In this document: in pieces, positions 1-14,039 of the stretch
Position numbering within the stretch: position 1 is the first letter of the stretch
How the letters are laid out: each line of letters starts with the position of its first letter
Assembly (NCBI GenBank): GCA_026413225.1
Contig: CM048576.1
Coordinates: 4,286,501 to 4,350,500 of the forward strand
Length of the DNA: 64,000 nucleotides
From: Otis tarda
Taxonomy: Eukaryota > Chordata > Aves > Otidiformes > Otididae
Direction of reading: 5' to 3'
Position numbers and translations under genes: made by a program
Notes under the pieces: model-generated
Databases searched by the model: none
The model's input: only the letters and a program-made list of their open reading frames with translations
What the model was told of the DNA's origin: nothing

Positions 1-3000
1 TGATTAAAAGATAGCCGTAAAGTCTGCTAAACCAGTGATGTAATTTTAAAAAAAAACAAAAAAACAAAAAACCCAAAAAACCAAAAAACCCTATCTGTAA
101 AAGCAGAAAGTGAAAGATCCTTTATGAAAGGGAATCGTAATTCTTTCAGTCTCTCACTGTCTAGGCTGACTTCTGGCATAGGAAAATGGGATATATGGAG
201 CTTCATTTAAAAGGTCATACTGTTTCCTTCCTTGATCTTTTACCATGAACAATTTTAGAAGGCACTAAACATTTCAGAACAGCCTATCTAAACAAAATTT
301 TGCTTATCCTGTCATTGAATTAAGTTCAACTGATTCCAGTAAGCCTGCTATGAAAAAAAAAAAAAGGCCTCCAAAATACAGTATTTATGCCAGTCACTAA
401 ATTCAAACTTGAATCAAGGCCAAAACAGCACACTAAAGAGACAAGTAATTATCATATAGCTGACTGAAAAGAGAGAAAAATGAGCACAGTGATACTCCAT
501 TTTCTGAGACAAAATCTACTTTATTCACAACAAACTGCTGAACATAGTTACTAAAATTGTGTCATAACTCAAAGACATAAAAACACAAGACCAATTAACA
601 TGGTTTTAGCATTCCATACCTTGTTATGGTACCCTCTAGAGCTGGAAATTTTCAGCAATAAATACCTTTGGGCCTAAAAAAACTCTACCAACTGCTCACT
701 ATATACACAAGTGTATAAAGCTTTACCAGTACAATACATATAATAAAATAAAAGGACATGAACTGCAACAAAATGTTGACCCCATAACCAAGTCAGCACT
801 GGCTTTATCATTATTATATTCTGCATCTATAGCCTGACACTTCCAAATTCTAAAAACAAGGACGGAGGAAAAAAAATTTTAAAAAAAGCAAGTTAGCAAT
901 ACCTGTATTCATAGCTCCAGCCTCTGAAAACGCAGAGATCCATTTCCTTAATGGACTAGAATGTACTTTCATTCTCTCATCGCTTCAGTGCAACAAGGAA
1001 GATTCAAACACCAATATTTAGAGTTCACAGTGTTTCCAGACATTGTCTACGAGCCAAATACCAGTTTGAGTCACCTCCCCTAGAATTAATTTTATTTCTG
1101 AGTCTGTCCTATTGACAATTTATCCTTTGCCCTCAAGCACAGGCATAATCAACAGTCTTTTCCAGGGCGCTCAGTCTCCCCCTTCACAGCTATTATGCCT
1201 AAAGCACACCACCGAAGCCATGCAAGGGGTCAGGAGATGGGCAGGGAGAAAGAGGTTTTAGATCGACAGCTTTACCATTGTGACTACAACAGCGCATCTG
1301 CCTCTTACTTCAAAATTCCAAAGCAAGAGTGTTCACATAGCTAGTTACACCAGTGTATGTAATTATGACGATACATTTCCTCAGACATGCTGGCCAGCAC
1401 CTTAGTGAGGCCTGGTAGCTGATTCATCCGAATTTTTTAATATTTGCTCACAAGCTGAGTACTGCTGCAGCCTCACGAGACACTTCCTGCTTTAGCCTCT
1501 GGAGGGGCAATAGTGCTAAACCCAGGCAAATTTTAACACAGTAATTGCAGCTACTTTTCAGATAACATTTGATTATCAAACATACAAAATTAAGTATTAT
1601 AATTTCCATTTAAGCAGAGTGTGAATGCTGTTTACCTACAAGAACTTTAATATACTTGTTCTTCTTTATTATACTTGTCCTTATCAGATAGAACTGAGAG
1701 TCATCCATCCTTGCAAGAAACAACTCCCTCAATGTTTTATCAAAGCATGCTCCAAATGCCAATATACAGACCTCCCTCTCTGATTTCCACTGTATTGTAT
1801 TAACCGAACATGTTCATTACCCATCAGCGTTGTCCAGAGTCCTCACAGGATTAAGCAAAATGTTGCGTTATCACCATAACCGACAGCTGAGTTTAAGTAA
1901 CTGAGATGATTCACGTTACCACATATGCAAGAAACTCACAAACATAAAAATGAAGCACTGATCACCAGCAAAACATCAGTACTCACTGCATTAAACTAGT
2001 AAGGGAAACAGACTTTTCTTAAATTTGTGAATGACCCACAGAATAAGGCAATTTCTCCCAAGGTATCGTCTGCCTGGGGTTGTGAAATGGAATACATGTA
2101 ATCAGACCCACTTCAGCATGGAAACCACCAGGATGCCAACAGAAGTGCTGTAATCTAAAGCAAACATCTGCACGTGATGGAAAAGAGAGAGCAGAGTGAG
2201 AGCAGAGGCAGCTCACAATCTTACAAGACAGAATTCATGTGCTACTGGGCATTTCTTCCTGCACATTATCATGCAACTGAATTGGGTTGACCGCCATTGA
2301 GAAACAGATCCTGGGGCCACGCTGACAGCCAAAATATTTGTCACTGACAAAAGGCTGCCCCATAGATCTGTTATTCCTCTGCCAGATTCATGCAGCCTGA
2401 CATCTATATCCAGCGCACACACAGCTGGAGATGTGACAGAGACAAAGGGACGATGCAGTGCTCGTAGATTCTCAGAGCACACGATCACCTTTAGGAACGC
2501 TACTAAGTTTAGCTCGACTAAGAGAGTAAAAACCCACAGGAAACAAGCTTTCCATTTAAGGGCCCCAGGTACTAGGCTTCTCATTGCCATACAGCTAATC
2601 GCTGTATTTCAAATTTACCTATCCAAAACCAACTTTGAGAAGAAGATGAAGAGATTTAACATGAGGATTTAAATAAACAAGGTCCCTGAACAAAATTGAC
2701 CTTGTTTGAAGTTTCCAGAGTCCCTCTGTGCCTGTCCTCACAACCAAATACAAATCTTTTTTTAAAAAAAACAAACAAACCCTAAACTCCACCTCATTAT
2801 TTGTATATTCTTTGTTATTTTTTTCCTCTTTACTTGGCTGTTGAAATGCTCTTTAGAGGTCAGTTTCAGTTTTGATCTAAAAGACACTTCATTTAAAAAA
2901 AAGAAAAAAAAAGAAAAAAAAAAAGAAAATCTCTAAAATTCCTACATAAACTCTAAACGAACACTTATTTTGGGGAAAATATATTCCCACTTTCCAATAA

Positions 3001-3266
3001 AAGCAGAGGAACCAACTTATTTTGGTGGAGTACACTTCAGCAGGTTTCTGAAGCCATTTGCTGATCCAACCACTGATCAAAACACATCAATATTCCAAGA
3101 AGCATGTTATAGATCTCAATAAGCCATTTTCTCCACAAAGGAACAGCAACAGATGGAGCAAGATTCTCAACACACTCCGAGCTACTGTGATATTCTTATC
3201 ATTGCAGTAAGCAAGCAGGCTCAGTGAAGCTGCCTCCCAGCAGACGTGTGGCCATGATGACGAGAG

Positions 3267-3291
3267 AAAAAAAAAAAAAAAAAAAAAAAAA
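3267..3291. repeat. poly(A) run, 25 bp
   Basis: An uninterrupted run of 25 A on the plus strand within ARHGEF12 intron 1. No retroelement body was recognised next to it. Confidence 0.9.
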
Positions 3292-6200
3292 GAAAATTTA
3301 AAAAGGGGTAGAGGGGAGGAAGGGCCAGGTTCTCTCCATCTGGCTGAAGTCCAACAAGAGTATTTAGATTTGCAGGCTGCCCAAAACTCAAACCTGTTGC
3401 AAGGCTATTTCTTCTCCCCCTTCCAGCAATGCTTAACTATCTGCTTCTGCTTCACACGTGATGCAGGAGCTCTGCTGAGAGAAAGAGCCTCCTCCAGTAA
3501 GGCTGGTGCTGTCAAAACAAGCCCAGATCAGCACACTCTTCCCCTTCGCCTGGCACCCACAAGGCATCATTGCTGTAACTCACAACTGGACAAGCACGTT
3601 TCACAGTACCAGGAAATATGTGTTTTTCTGGCCTAAGTCAGGGACTGGGTGTCTGGATTACTAGGGCCAGGGCACAGCCAGATACCCCATCGATGGAGGG
3701 GGAGTCAAAGGCAAGAATGAATAGGTGCAGGCACCAAAAAACACAGTGAATGTCTCACTGATGAGTGCAAAACCTGATAATAAGTCTACTAAAAGGAAAA
3801 GGGAGAGGAGGTCAAGGTTTGCTACGCAATACATACAGCCTAAGCTGCACTGGTAAACATCCAAAGTAAACAACACTCCAGCATTTAAAGCTATCACCAA
3901 CATTCCTACATCTTTCCACACTGGGTGAACAGTGTGCTTGCCTTTTTTTGTTTGCTCCTCCATCCCCCCACCAAGCATTACAGTGTTTTATTCTCACAAC
4001 AACTTCCGTAATGTCAGTGGACTGAACGTTTTACGTAACTTCATAGTCTTGACGTATTCAAGTATAAAACTTAGGGCTTTCAACACTACTCAAAGGGCTG
4101 CAGTGCTTAACAAAATCATACTTACCAACTATTGAGTAAGTACTATCAAACTTACACACCAAGACACCCGCCACTGAAGCAACTAGACCAGCTATAGAGC
4201 GAAGTTTTTAGATCATGTATCCATTTCCAAACTATTACAAGGTATTTTATTTTACTGCTGAAGATTCTATTATAACTTGAGGGTAGAGAAGAAGTCTGTG
4301 ACAAAGGTATTCATTTTACCTGTGCCTTACAGACTTTGACACATCCTTACAAACAAAGAAAATCCCACAACAATTGCCAACAGCTCTCTCTGCAGTATAC
4401 CCGCACCACCTTCACCAGCCAAAATGATTGAGCTTGTCGGTTTGCTAAGATCAGATCTGCACCCACATTAACTACTTCCGCTACTGAAACCACAGGGACT
4501 ACGCAGGGCAAACCACAACCTATCATTTTGTGACTCTCAACAGACAGCAAGAACAAATTACCAACCTGAGAGCTGCAGCACATCACTGTAAGATCTTTAC
4601 GCTAAGAACTTTTATCCTTGAGAGAGAAGTATTTCTGATGAACTATCATTCCCCTCTTCCCTTATATTTAGGAACTGTACATCATACAAATTCACCCCCT
4701 TCTCTCTATTATCCCCTGAATAATTTTCAAAGTTATTATGATGCTGTCTACCCAAGTCAAGTTAGATGGCTATAGAGCAGTCTGCAGCAGCAGCAGAGAC
4801 AATAATTCTTTTAAAACCAGAAGTGATCTGAGAACAGCAGCTTACTTTTGACTGAAGTCACTGTCTAATTTGGGACATCACATAATCATAATTTTTCAGA
4901 AGGCGGAAAAAGATATCCTGTTCACACAGATCAGAAAACCACATTGTTTTCTTACTTGCAAGCATCAACTCTGAAAGCCACTTAACAAAAGAACAGGAAT
5001 TATTATCATCGTGGCTCAAGTACTGTCACATGCTGTCACTCAAACTAGAGCAAAATTCTAGAAGATATTACAACGCCTGGAAGAGTTTTCTGGTCCCAAA
5101 CAGTATCTGCACAGCCTCCTCAAGAAACAGATAGGTATTTCCAAACACGTAACTTCAGTCCACAGAGAACTCAATACAGTTGTAGCCCTGGCTTGGCAAG
5201 GGTTTTTACCTCACACCAGAAAGTCTTAGTCCTTTATAGTTGATGCGTGCCTTCAGAATGCACTGACAGACAGGAAACCGTTCTCCTATCTAGCAGTGGC
5301 CACCACTTCTCTCATTTCTCTCCCTTAACTAATTTCCTATAGACTTTCTCATGTCTGACATTGCAGCTTTTTCCTATTTCCTTTTTCTCCTCGCTCAATA
5401 TAGCTTCCCTCCTTCAATTCTCTTCTTTTTCCTTTTTTTCCAACACGTTTCTGGTAGCTTTGATCTCAGTCCCGACTCAACAGAATATTCTTTTGCAGCT
5501 GGGCACAACAGAGGCATGCAATGGTGCCTCTGTGCCACAGGAGTACTGAGAGGAGACACCTTGTCTGATGTGCTGCCAATAAGTAACAGCCACTATCGTA
5601 ACAGGGTAAAGAGACTTTCAAGCAGCCATCAGATATTCTAAGTAGGCCTGCAGGTTGAAGCTTGTATGTTTATGGGAGTGGTAGACTCGGAATCTTGCAC
5701 CTGTCTCAGATCAGTCTACTGCTTTATTAAAAAATGGGTCTTCTCCTCCAGACTGGGAAACGCTGCTCAGGTCAATTCAGGTCCCACGTAAGATTTCCAA
5801 CCCCCTTCCAGCACTACAGCTCACTCAGGACTCTGTAAAAGAGTATCTAACTCCTCATAGGTTACTGGTTCATCTTGGGATGAACCTCTTGTTAAAATGA
5901 TTGTCTGAGACACCACAAACCAGGATTCATAGTCTGCAAATAAATTCAAGATCAGCTTCTCACATTAAAAAAAAAAAAAAAAGAATAGTTGTGCTGCTAC
6001 TTACAGTTTCAAGGAGGAACAGCACTTGAATAAAATTAAGATTTCTAGTAATACCTCTGAAGACTTCCAATATGTATTTCAAGAGCTCAGAAGCAGATGG
6101 AAACCAGCTCAAGTCTTGCCCTTGCATATAGATTTCTTGTGCCAACCGAGCAACCAAGAACTCCCATAACCTGGTTAGGTTTCTAGCATCAACACTGCAA

Positions 6201-9200
6201 CTTATTTATAACCACCAAAAGAGGCCCTTTTGGTCAATTCACACAGTTCAGTCCATCTTTTACATAGCCTTGTTCCCTGATTGTAAAAGGTTTAGTTTTT
6301 CTGAGCCCTTCAACGAACTGAGACCCGAGTATCACTTCCAGGACAGCACGCACTATTAGCGGGCCAGAGTCCTGCAAGGCACACTATCTATCTTCAGCAG
6401 GACATTTGACAGTATCCAAGTAACTAATACGACAAGGATCCAGACAGATTACAACCAAATTATTTCAAGTACACGAACTCACGTGCTATGCCTTAGGATC
6501 TTTTCCACCTCAGCCCCAGGAAGGACACCATTCATTTGCTTTTCCAGTGTCAGAGTAAATTAACGAAGTAACTTACCAACTCACATCACAGAGCCCAGAA
6601 GTTTCAGTGTTGTCAAAACAAAGCTTAAAATAGCCACCTAGATAACATTTAAGTGTTTGCCAACAAATGTAAACAGCAAAGTTTCTTATTTGCCGTCAGA
6701 CTTTGCAAATGGTGCAACTATGCAAGAGGTTCCTGCCCAATGGTCTTAGAAGTCAAACAGACACAATACTGAAAATACTCAAGGAAAGGATGCAGAGTAA
6801 TAACAAAGTATAAGTGATGTTTAGGAGACGATTTGTGAATGTCACAGTCTGAAGACTGTTTGTTTTGGTTTTACTATTTATACTTATGCTTACATTTTAA
6901 ATATAAGTACACTGCTTTTTCCTGTCATTTTTAATATATTTATTTTTAAATGTTTTCTTTTAAAAGAAAAATGAGTAAACCTTGTTTCTTCCTGTCTTCT
7001 TTTAAGTATGCTGTTCCTATTTTGCATGCATCCTGCCTTGTATTTTATCCGTTGTACATTCTTAAATCAAACACTGTAGGTTTTACATCCCTTTTAATTT
7101 TACGAATTACTTTGGTACTGCTTCCCCGTCCTTATGTTGAGCCTTCTCTTCTGACGTTAAGACATCATCTACATCCAGGCTCCTGACCCTCAGCTTAATC
7201 AAGTTGAGACATGAACTAACACTTCTATTCTTTAAACCTAGTAATTATCCAGAACAGGGCAGCATAACAGAACACAGTATCACCTACCAGAAAGTATGCA
7301 TTCAAGTCTATTTTCTCTTAATGCTATTGACATCTCTTACACAAGAAAAATCTAGTTATCTCAAAGTTGATAAAATACCAGGACCAGAGTGAAAGAAGGG
7401 AGAGTGCTTAGGCAGAGGAATATTTGTGGAGCCTTCGGAATGCCACAAAAAGCATTTTTATTAGCTCCTCTGATCACTCAAGGATAATACAAATGGGATT
7501 CATTAATAAGTCTCCTACTGCTAATTTTCAGAGGGAAGAGGCATTCAATGAGAAACCTGGAGGATAAAGCCTTGAAAGCAAGAGCCTAAGCTTATCTTTC
7601 AAGCAGCACAGCCAACATACTTCCCTCGGTGACCCAGAAGGACCAGCTAGAGGTTTAAGTGGAGAATTCAGTCTCCAGACCAAGGTAAACACTGCTCCTC
7701 TTTGAGACACTTTGCATAACTACAAGCTATAGCACTGAGTTTGCCAGAGGGGGAGTTGAACGTTGTAACCATGAGAGGCAAACAATGCTAACCAGAACAC
7801 TGTGGGAAAAAATGGAGGGGGGGAAGAAGTTAATGTCAAAAATCCTGTTGATTATACTCCGAAGTTTCTTGGCAAAGCAGGGAAACAGAAGAAGGCACAG
7901 AAGCTACTCACTAAACAGGATCTGCACAAAATACTTCAGGCACAAGTTCCCTTGGAGACTGCACTTGAAATAATCGAAAGATCTTGGGATAGTCACAAAA
8001 TACATCGAATAACTAGTACAGGTGTTTGCACCACTTTCCCCAGGCAAATACATGAATGTTCTACCTACCTTCAGATGGACTGTCAAATAATCTGCAGTGC
8101 CTAAACCACTACTTTTACAGTATGATACAGAATAGTTCTGAGAGTAAACAGAAGACCACTTTGATTTCCAGTAAGTAGAAAGACTACAGTCAATGCTGCC
8201 ACCCTTAAGGGCCAAGAAACTCTTCTCCTATATGGGTTATGTTCAGAAGTCAGTTTTATGAAGATTGGTCTGGGAAGATCACAACTGAACACCCACAAAG
8301 ATCACCAGTAACTTCTGCTCCAAGTGCAATACGCACATTTCTTCTCAGGCATCTCTAAACAGGACAGCAGCAGGCATTAAAAAAAAACAAAACAAAGATC
8401 TTAAAGCACCGCAATGTGCAGTCTTACAGAGGAAGAAAGAGGAGGTGCACAACAAACAACCCGTGCATGACAGTCATTAGTTTCGTCAATGCAGTACTCA
8501 GACACTACCGCGGGAAGTCAGTCTAAGCGGTTGCTGTAGAACAGACTATATCACGCTGGAAAAGTCAGAGGTCCCTCCATCTTGCAGGAGGGTTTACGTG
8601 CTTCGTATTTACCTAGGCCTCTATGAATATCACTTTGACAGGAATTGCATCTGAAGAGCTCAAATTATCACCAGACCATTTCTCCAGACTTTTCATGCAA
8701 TCCCTCATAACCTCTCAGCTTTCCGTAACTAGCTCTGGTGAGTATTTTTTTCTGCTAAATGTATCATGCCCTGATTCCTATGGATCTGGACAAAATTTTT
8801 TAAAGTCTAAAACTGAAGTAACCTACATACCAGTACCATTCCTAATCTATCCATTCAAAACACTAATAAGTGCCATAATAGGAGTTATACACACAGGGAG
8901 AATTATACAATTTGGCTAACAGATGAAATATCATTGCTGCCTCCACCCAAATAATCATGATGGCCACAGCTCTATTCAAAACTAGAAAAATCAAGCTCAC
9001 CTCAACTTCTGTCCCCAGTAAAAACACTAATAAACTATGCAGAATGAACTGGTAGCATTTGCTTCCTAGTCAACAGTAAACATCATGGAGAGTCCTTTCT
9101 TCCGTCAGCTTCAATAAAAGCAAAATAAAAAAAAAACTGAATTTATGCAGACTACGTCAACTACTAATTTGCAAACACAATGAAGCCACAATGATGAAAA

Positions 9201-9787
9201 GCACAAGAAGACTTGCCTTGATGACTATTACACTTTTTAGTCTGTGGAAGCAGACGTTGTGCTGCAGCCCGCTTTCCATAAATATTAGATCTTACAAATT
9301 CTACTAATTAAATGCATGCATGATAATGGCATCTAGGTACTCAATTACACTAAGGCATGACTTTCTATAAAGTTCTTACTTATACTCTGATGGAAAAAAA
9401 ATAAAAGCTTTTTTCCCACCATAGAGTTAAAGAAGTCCCAGTTACTACGGGGACTTAAAAACAGCAGAAGACAGTGAAAGTGCATCAAAGCAGATAAGAA
9501 ACAATTAGGGTCTATTTTAGTACCAAGTCAGGAGCAAATCAGCAATTAAAACCTCTCAGGGGTAATTATGTGTAAATTCTACCTCTTCTATTTTCCAATC
9601 ATAGCAACAGAAACTACAGCACTGTTATAAATAAAACTCATGTGCAAGCAACTGCATAGGAAGTCATCGGCTCCTCCACAAAGTACCAGGAAAGCAGCAA
9701 GAGCTTCCATTCTTTTACTGTGCTTTAATAAACAGAAAGAAACATAAAGCAAGTTCTGTAGCTGTGCAATCGCTCAACCCTGCAGCA

Positions 9788-10137
9788 TGTTGGAATGGTT
9801 ACAGTAAGAAAATGGTTACAGTAAGAAAAATACAGTTAACTATGAAAAAAAAATAACTGCATACAAATGTTTCTTTAGTGTCATAACAGGACACAGTAGA
9901 GTTCTGATCATCTTTAGTGGCCAATCAGAGCTTGCAAATAGCCGAATTTCATCCTGGCCCCAGTATGTCCTTGCAAAGAATAAAACCCTTATCTCGCTCG
10001 GCCATGTGTCACCTGCTGCAAACCGCAGAACAGAGCAACGCCCAAAGCCAGCCGGCCTGCCCGAGTACGTCTGGGCCAGAAGAGCTCTGAAGCGAGCAAA
10101 TGTGGACGCACTCACATGCAGCCTCACAGAAGTAACA
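9788..10137 (+). mobile_element. possible solo LTR fossil (endogenous retrovirus, family uncertain)
   Basis: About 350 bp starting TGTTGG and ending TAACA. It contains a CCAAT-type box (ccaatcag near 9,921) and, about 60 bp later, an AATAAA signal near 9,979 followed by a GC-richer segment, the layout expected of U3-R-U5. A 17-bp unit is tandemly doubled near its start. No matching target-site duplication was found, and no internal retroviral region adjoins it. If real, it is an old solo LTR inside ARHGEF12 intron 1. The assignment rests on layout alone. Confidence 0.3.
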
Positions 10138-11281
10138 GGAAAACACCTCCTCTAACATACCCTACCTAAAGTGAGGTCTCAAAGCTAGCCTTAGATGGTC
10201 CCTGGAGCCCAATCTCCCTCTCCAAAATCCTCACAGGGACAGCCTGAGACAGCATTCAGCAACAAAAACCCAACCTAGCACTAGTAACTGGATAGGAATT
10301 TGAGGAAAAACAAAAATATAAATTTTCAGGCTAAAAGGTATAGCAAATGCCACCTAAATCCAGAATGGATGAAGACATTTCAACATTCACCTAATTTTAG
10401 ATACTTACTTTAGGATAAGAAATGGTCCCTCAGATTAGCTTATTTTCTTCCACTAACTATAAAGGCAACCTAGATGAACAGCTCAGATAATAAGTCTTTG
10501 AGGTAGACATCTCTAAGTTAAGATAAATGCCACCTTAGGAGGCCTCTAAACAAATACAGCATAGCTAAGAGAGGATTAAATTAAGAGGGTGTAAATGTTT
10601 ACAAACACAAAGTGGCAGAGCAATAAAGCTGAAGACGAATTGTTTGATATGGTCCACTGGGCAACAGGATTATGAAAAACAGCAGCTGACAAAGTAAAAG
10701 AACATCCTTAAAGAAAGAAGGGGAAGTAAATGTCACTGCTTAAAGTTCTCACTCTCATACCATCAGTAGCCACGGACGATATCGTGGCTATCCTGGACCA
10801 CTTTTCGCTCATGTACTTCTAAACCTCAAGTACTACTTTACAAGATAATATTTTCTGCTAGCACCTTTACACATTTCTCCAAATGCTGAGTAGCTGACTG
10901 GGAATGGCATGTGTCAGATGCTTCTTCAGTAACTTTGCTGAACAGTCATTACACTCTCAGAAGTCCTGTATCTGTTATAGCTTTTTGATTAATACCTGAT
11001 ATTCTCCCACTCCCCCCGTCACTCGCTTTCCTGCAGTCTTAAGACACTGGAGGAAAAAAATGCAAGAAAATGACATTGCTTTGTCAGCCAGCTGGATAAC
11101 AGAATCTCAACTCGGGATGAAGCATAACCATTATCAAAATTAAGTGGGTTAAGGTTTGGTCCACAGAGAAAACTATCCCAGACACACGAGATGTGAACTG
11201 GCATGACTGTATTGCAGTATAGGCTCAGACACTAAAATCCTTTGAACTTTCTTGGGAAAAAAGAAAACACTAGGAGGGAAG

Positions 11282-11316
11282 AAAAAAAAAAAAAAAAAAA
11301 AAGAAAAAAAAAAGAG
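11282..11316. repeat. A-rich simple repeat
   Basis: A 21-base A run followed by further A/G-rich sequence on the plus strand. It is low complexity and has no recognisable element attached. Confidence 0.85.
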
Positions 11317-13652
11317 AGGGGGCTTAATGAAAACATCATTTATCACACTGGCTACAGAACAGCGCTGGAAACGGTCATTCATACATTCCTTCTAATTTAC
11401 ATACACTTTAATGCCATACATGCCATCATCAACAAGAACAAAAAAGACATAAAACACATAAAGGATAGGACAAGTGCAATCTGGACAAAGGAAATGTCAA
11501 ACAGCTATTAAAACACATGGTATGACTGCCATCTTAATCTGAAAGGATACAAATGGAAATATTTGCTGCCTGTAAGAGGGATTTAAACAGCTACAGATAC
11601 GAAAAATGCAAATATGTACAGCTAATATGGAGAAAAATGCAGGCCTACGCTACCCTATTATATTCTTTATACCATTTGGCACAGATGCAAGCTGGCTTTT
11701 TCTGTTTTAAGGCAGTTCCCAACTCAATCCCACCACAGAAGGTCACTGATAAATACAGAGAGAACTGAACATGTCTTATTTATACCATGTAGATCTAATG
11801 GCACTAGAAGCAGATGTCCACATGCTGAGAAAACACATCACCACCACATCCGGCACTCTGCTGAAAGGTTCAGCCAGGGAAGAAACTGGCCACGATGACC
11901 GAATTCCCTTTGCACCTCCAGAGCTGAGGTTCTTTCAAGCCAGAGGTGAAGAGTAGCGGCAAGGCCAGGCCCTGCTTTCCCACATTCCCCCAACCATCTC
12001 AAAACCTTGCCACCAGAAAGCTCCAACTGCCAGGGTTGTGGAGATAGCTCCTTACCTGATATTAAGTGTCTTTTAAACCAGAACCTTAATGGAACACCAA
12101 AAAGAAACATCCTCTTGACGTGATTGAAAGCAGGAGGAAATGAGACATTTTCAATTTGGCTGTTCCAATTCAATAATGGAAAGTATTTTGTTTTACCAAC
12201 AAGCAAATTAAATTCCCTATCCTCATGATTTTCCATCCCAAGCATCACTCAACTGCTTCTTGGTATGAAAATCCTGCTGTTCCTTTTGATATCTTGCAAC
12301 CTGCTCTTAAGTATGTGACAAAATTCTCACAAAGCCACTGAAACACCACCTTCTTTTCACTGTCACTGTCTTGTCTGGTACAAAGGAAAAACGTCCCGCA
12401 ACTCAAGAATAACTCCTGCACATGCACTGCAAAAGAGAAAAAAGTTAAAAGTTTTCTTCTGTCACCTATGCCACTAGTACAAACATACTACACAATTCAT
12501 TTCAAAGACTTAGTAGTCTACGAACAGCACAGTCAGAAACACAGACGATACATGATTCTGAGCTGTGCTAGAGCCCTTTCCCACTGCTCAGGCACCGGAC
12601 TGGCTGTTAAGACCTGTGGAGTCACGACAAGGCCTAAGTGTAAGTGAGAACTACGCTCACTCTCTTTCCCCACACCTGGAGTGTAAAAGGTGATCTCAGG
12701 CACTCAAAAGCATCATCGCTCTGTCCAAGTCCTGGTTTCTCTCCTGTGTCCAAAATGCTTGTGTTTGTCATCAAAAGCCTAAGCAGCAAGGCCTTTGTCA
12801 CACCTATTCACACCTTAACCACCAAATACACACAATAAACAGAATACAATAAAAAACATAACAAGAGAGAAGTTTTTTCAGCTTACAAGTGTCAAAAAGG
12901 TATCTTCTCGTGTCAAAAAAAAACCCTGAAGACATTCGTTCCATACTTCTGTCCCAAAAGCATGTAAGAGGTTTCCTTCTGGATTTTTTTTTCCTCACAA
13001 TAGAAAATACATTTTTCCCCTGCTTCTGAAGCATCCCAGCACAAGCAAGAGAATCCCAGACTGCTAATGAAATGCACATGGCTGCACCTGCAGAGAAGCC
13101 CAGAGGCCTGAGCAGGCATCTAAAGCAAGGAACAGATTATTGCTAAGGTAGACACCAGCAGACATTCCTGCTCATCAGCTATCCTTCCTGCCCTCACCTG
13201 AAGTGACCTCTCTTTGGAAGGCTACAACACTCGACCTAACGAGAAGAAAGTGCATCCTCTACATGGTTTTTGAGTTCAGACTCGAGCTGTATCCTAAACT
13301 CTTTTCACTTTTCCTGCTTTAACTTCTCACAGAAACAGTTCCTTTTGGTGTTCCTCCCAGTGCAAACCTGTCCTGGAAGCTGAAATACAATCCTTGGTTC
13401 TTACAAAGTCAGCCTGGCAGGCTGGAAAGCTGTTGGACTTGAAATACTCCAGTTTCAAAGTTAACCCATTTGCCTCGTCAGTCAACCACCCAGGTATATA
13501 CTGATTCCCAGATTTAATCCAACTTTTCCGATCCCTGTCATACTGTCACTGAAGTCAGAACATGAAGTAACGAGGTCTGGGAAGAGCCTAGACTTCAGAA
13601 AAGAAAAAAACCAAAACAAAACCCCAACCAAACCAGCTCATTTTATACTGAC

Positions 13653-13684
13653 CTGTCCGTGATTGTGGACTGTGTGCCACTCAT
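13653..13684 (-). CDS. ARHGEF12: ARHGEF12 first coding exon (N-terminal 11 residues)
   Basis: ARHGEF12 (LARG) is a RhoA guanine-nucleotide exchange factor with PDZ, RGS-like and DH-PH domains that couples Galpha12/13 and plexin receptors to Rho. Only its start is here. Reading the minus strand from 13,684 gives MSGTQSTITD plus the first two bases of an R codon, then a donor AG|GTCAGT at 13,652. As remembered, this is the conserved beginning of vertebrate ARHGEF12 (MSGTQSTITDRFPLKK). All domains lie beyond the left edge. The exon sits 350-400 bp below a CpG island, as expected for a first exon, and the TLCD5-POU2F3 neighbours on the same strand match the human gene order. A CTGCAG just upstream (about 13,738) could be a splice acceptor, so the 5' UTR may be split. 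The identification is firm although the exon is tiny. Confidence 0.9.
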
Positions 13685-13717
13685 TGGAGCCTTTGGCAAG
13701 AAGTCGTATTATCCAAT

Positions 13718-13723
13718 TTACAT
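13718..13723 (-). promoter_or_regulatory. candidate start-stop upstream ORF of ARHGEF12
   Basis: On the minus strand an ATG followed directly by TAA lies 34 bases upstream of the ARHGEF12 start codon. If this segment is in the mature 5' UTR, it is a minimal upstream ORF that could hold back scanning ribosomes. Whether it is transcribed depends on where the 5' UTR begins and splices, which the sequence does not settle. Confidence 0.3.
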
Positions 13724-14039
13724 TTTACTATTACTGCAGGAATATTAATGAGGCTTTGGCCCCCGCATGCACTGAGGTTCAGGATCCAGCCTTACTTCAG
13801 AAGAGGCATGCACAGAGGACAAATTCAGTTCAGAAGCAGGAAAAAGGAAAAAAAAAAAAAAATTTCCAAAACTCTTCTCGCAGTCACCCAGAATGTCCAG
13901 ATCACGGAAGTGGGGTGTGAGGGATGTTCAAGAAAAACTCCAACAAAACAAAACAGAAAAAAAAAAAACAAACAAACAACAAAACAAGCTCCCTTAGCCC
14001 CAAGGAAGAGGGGAAAAGTAACGCGTGCCGAGCAACCAA

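Larger units (their letters stand above)
1..13652 (-). other. ARHGEF12: ARHGEF12 intron 1 (5' part), no exon seen
   Basis: This stretch lies downstream, on the minus strand, of the first ARHGEF12 coding exon and is read as its large first intron, which runs off the left edge. I looked for the next ARHGEF12 exon (a segment beginning like FPLKKPIRHG in mammals) on the minus strand and did not find it. Open frames here are short and look random. It holds A-rich runs (for example 3,267-3,291 and 11,282-11,302) and one possible solo LTR near 9.8-10.1 kb. Otherwise I see only unique, AT-rich intronic sequence. Confidence 0.75.
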
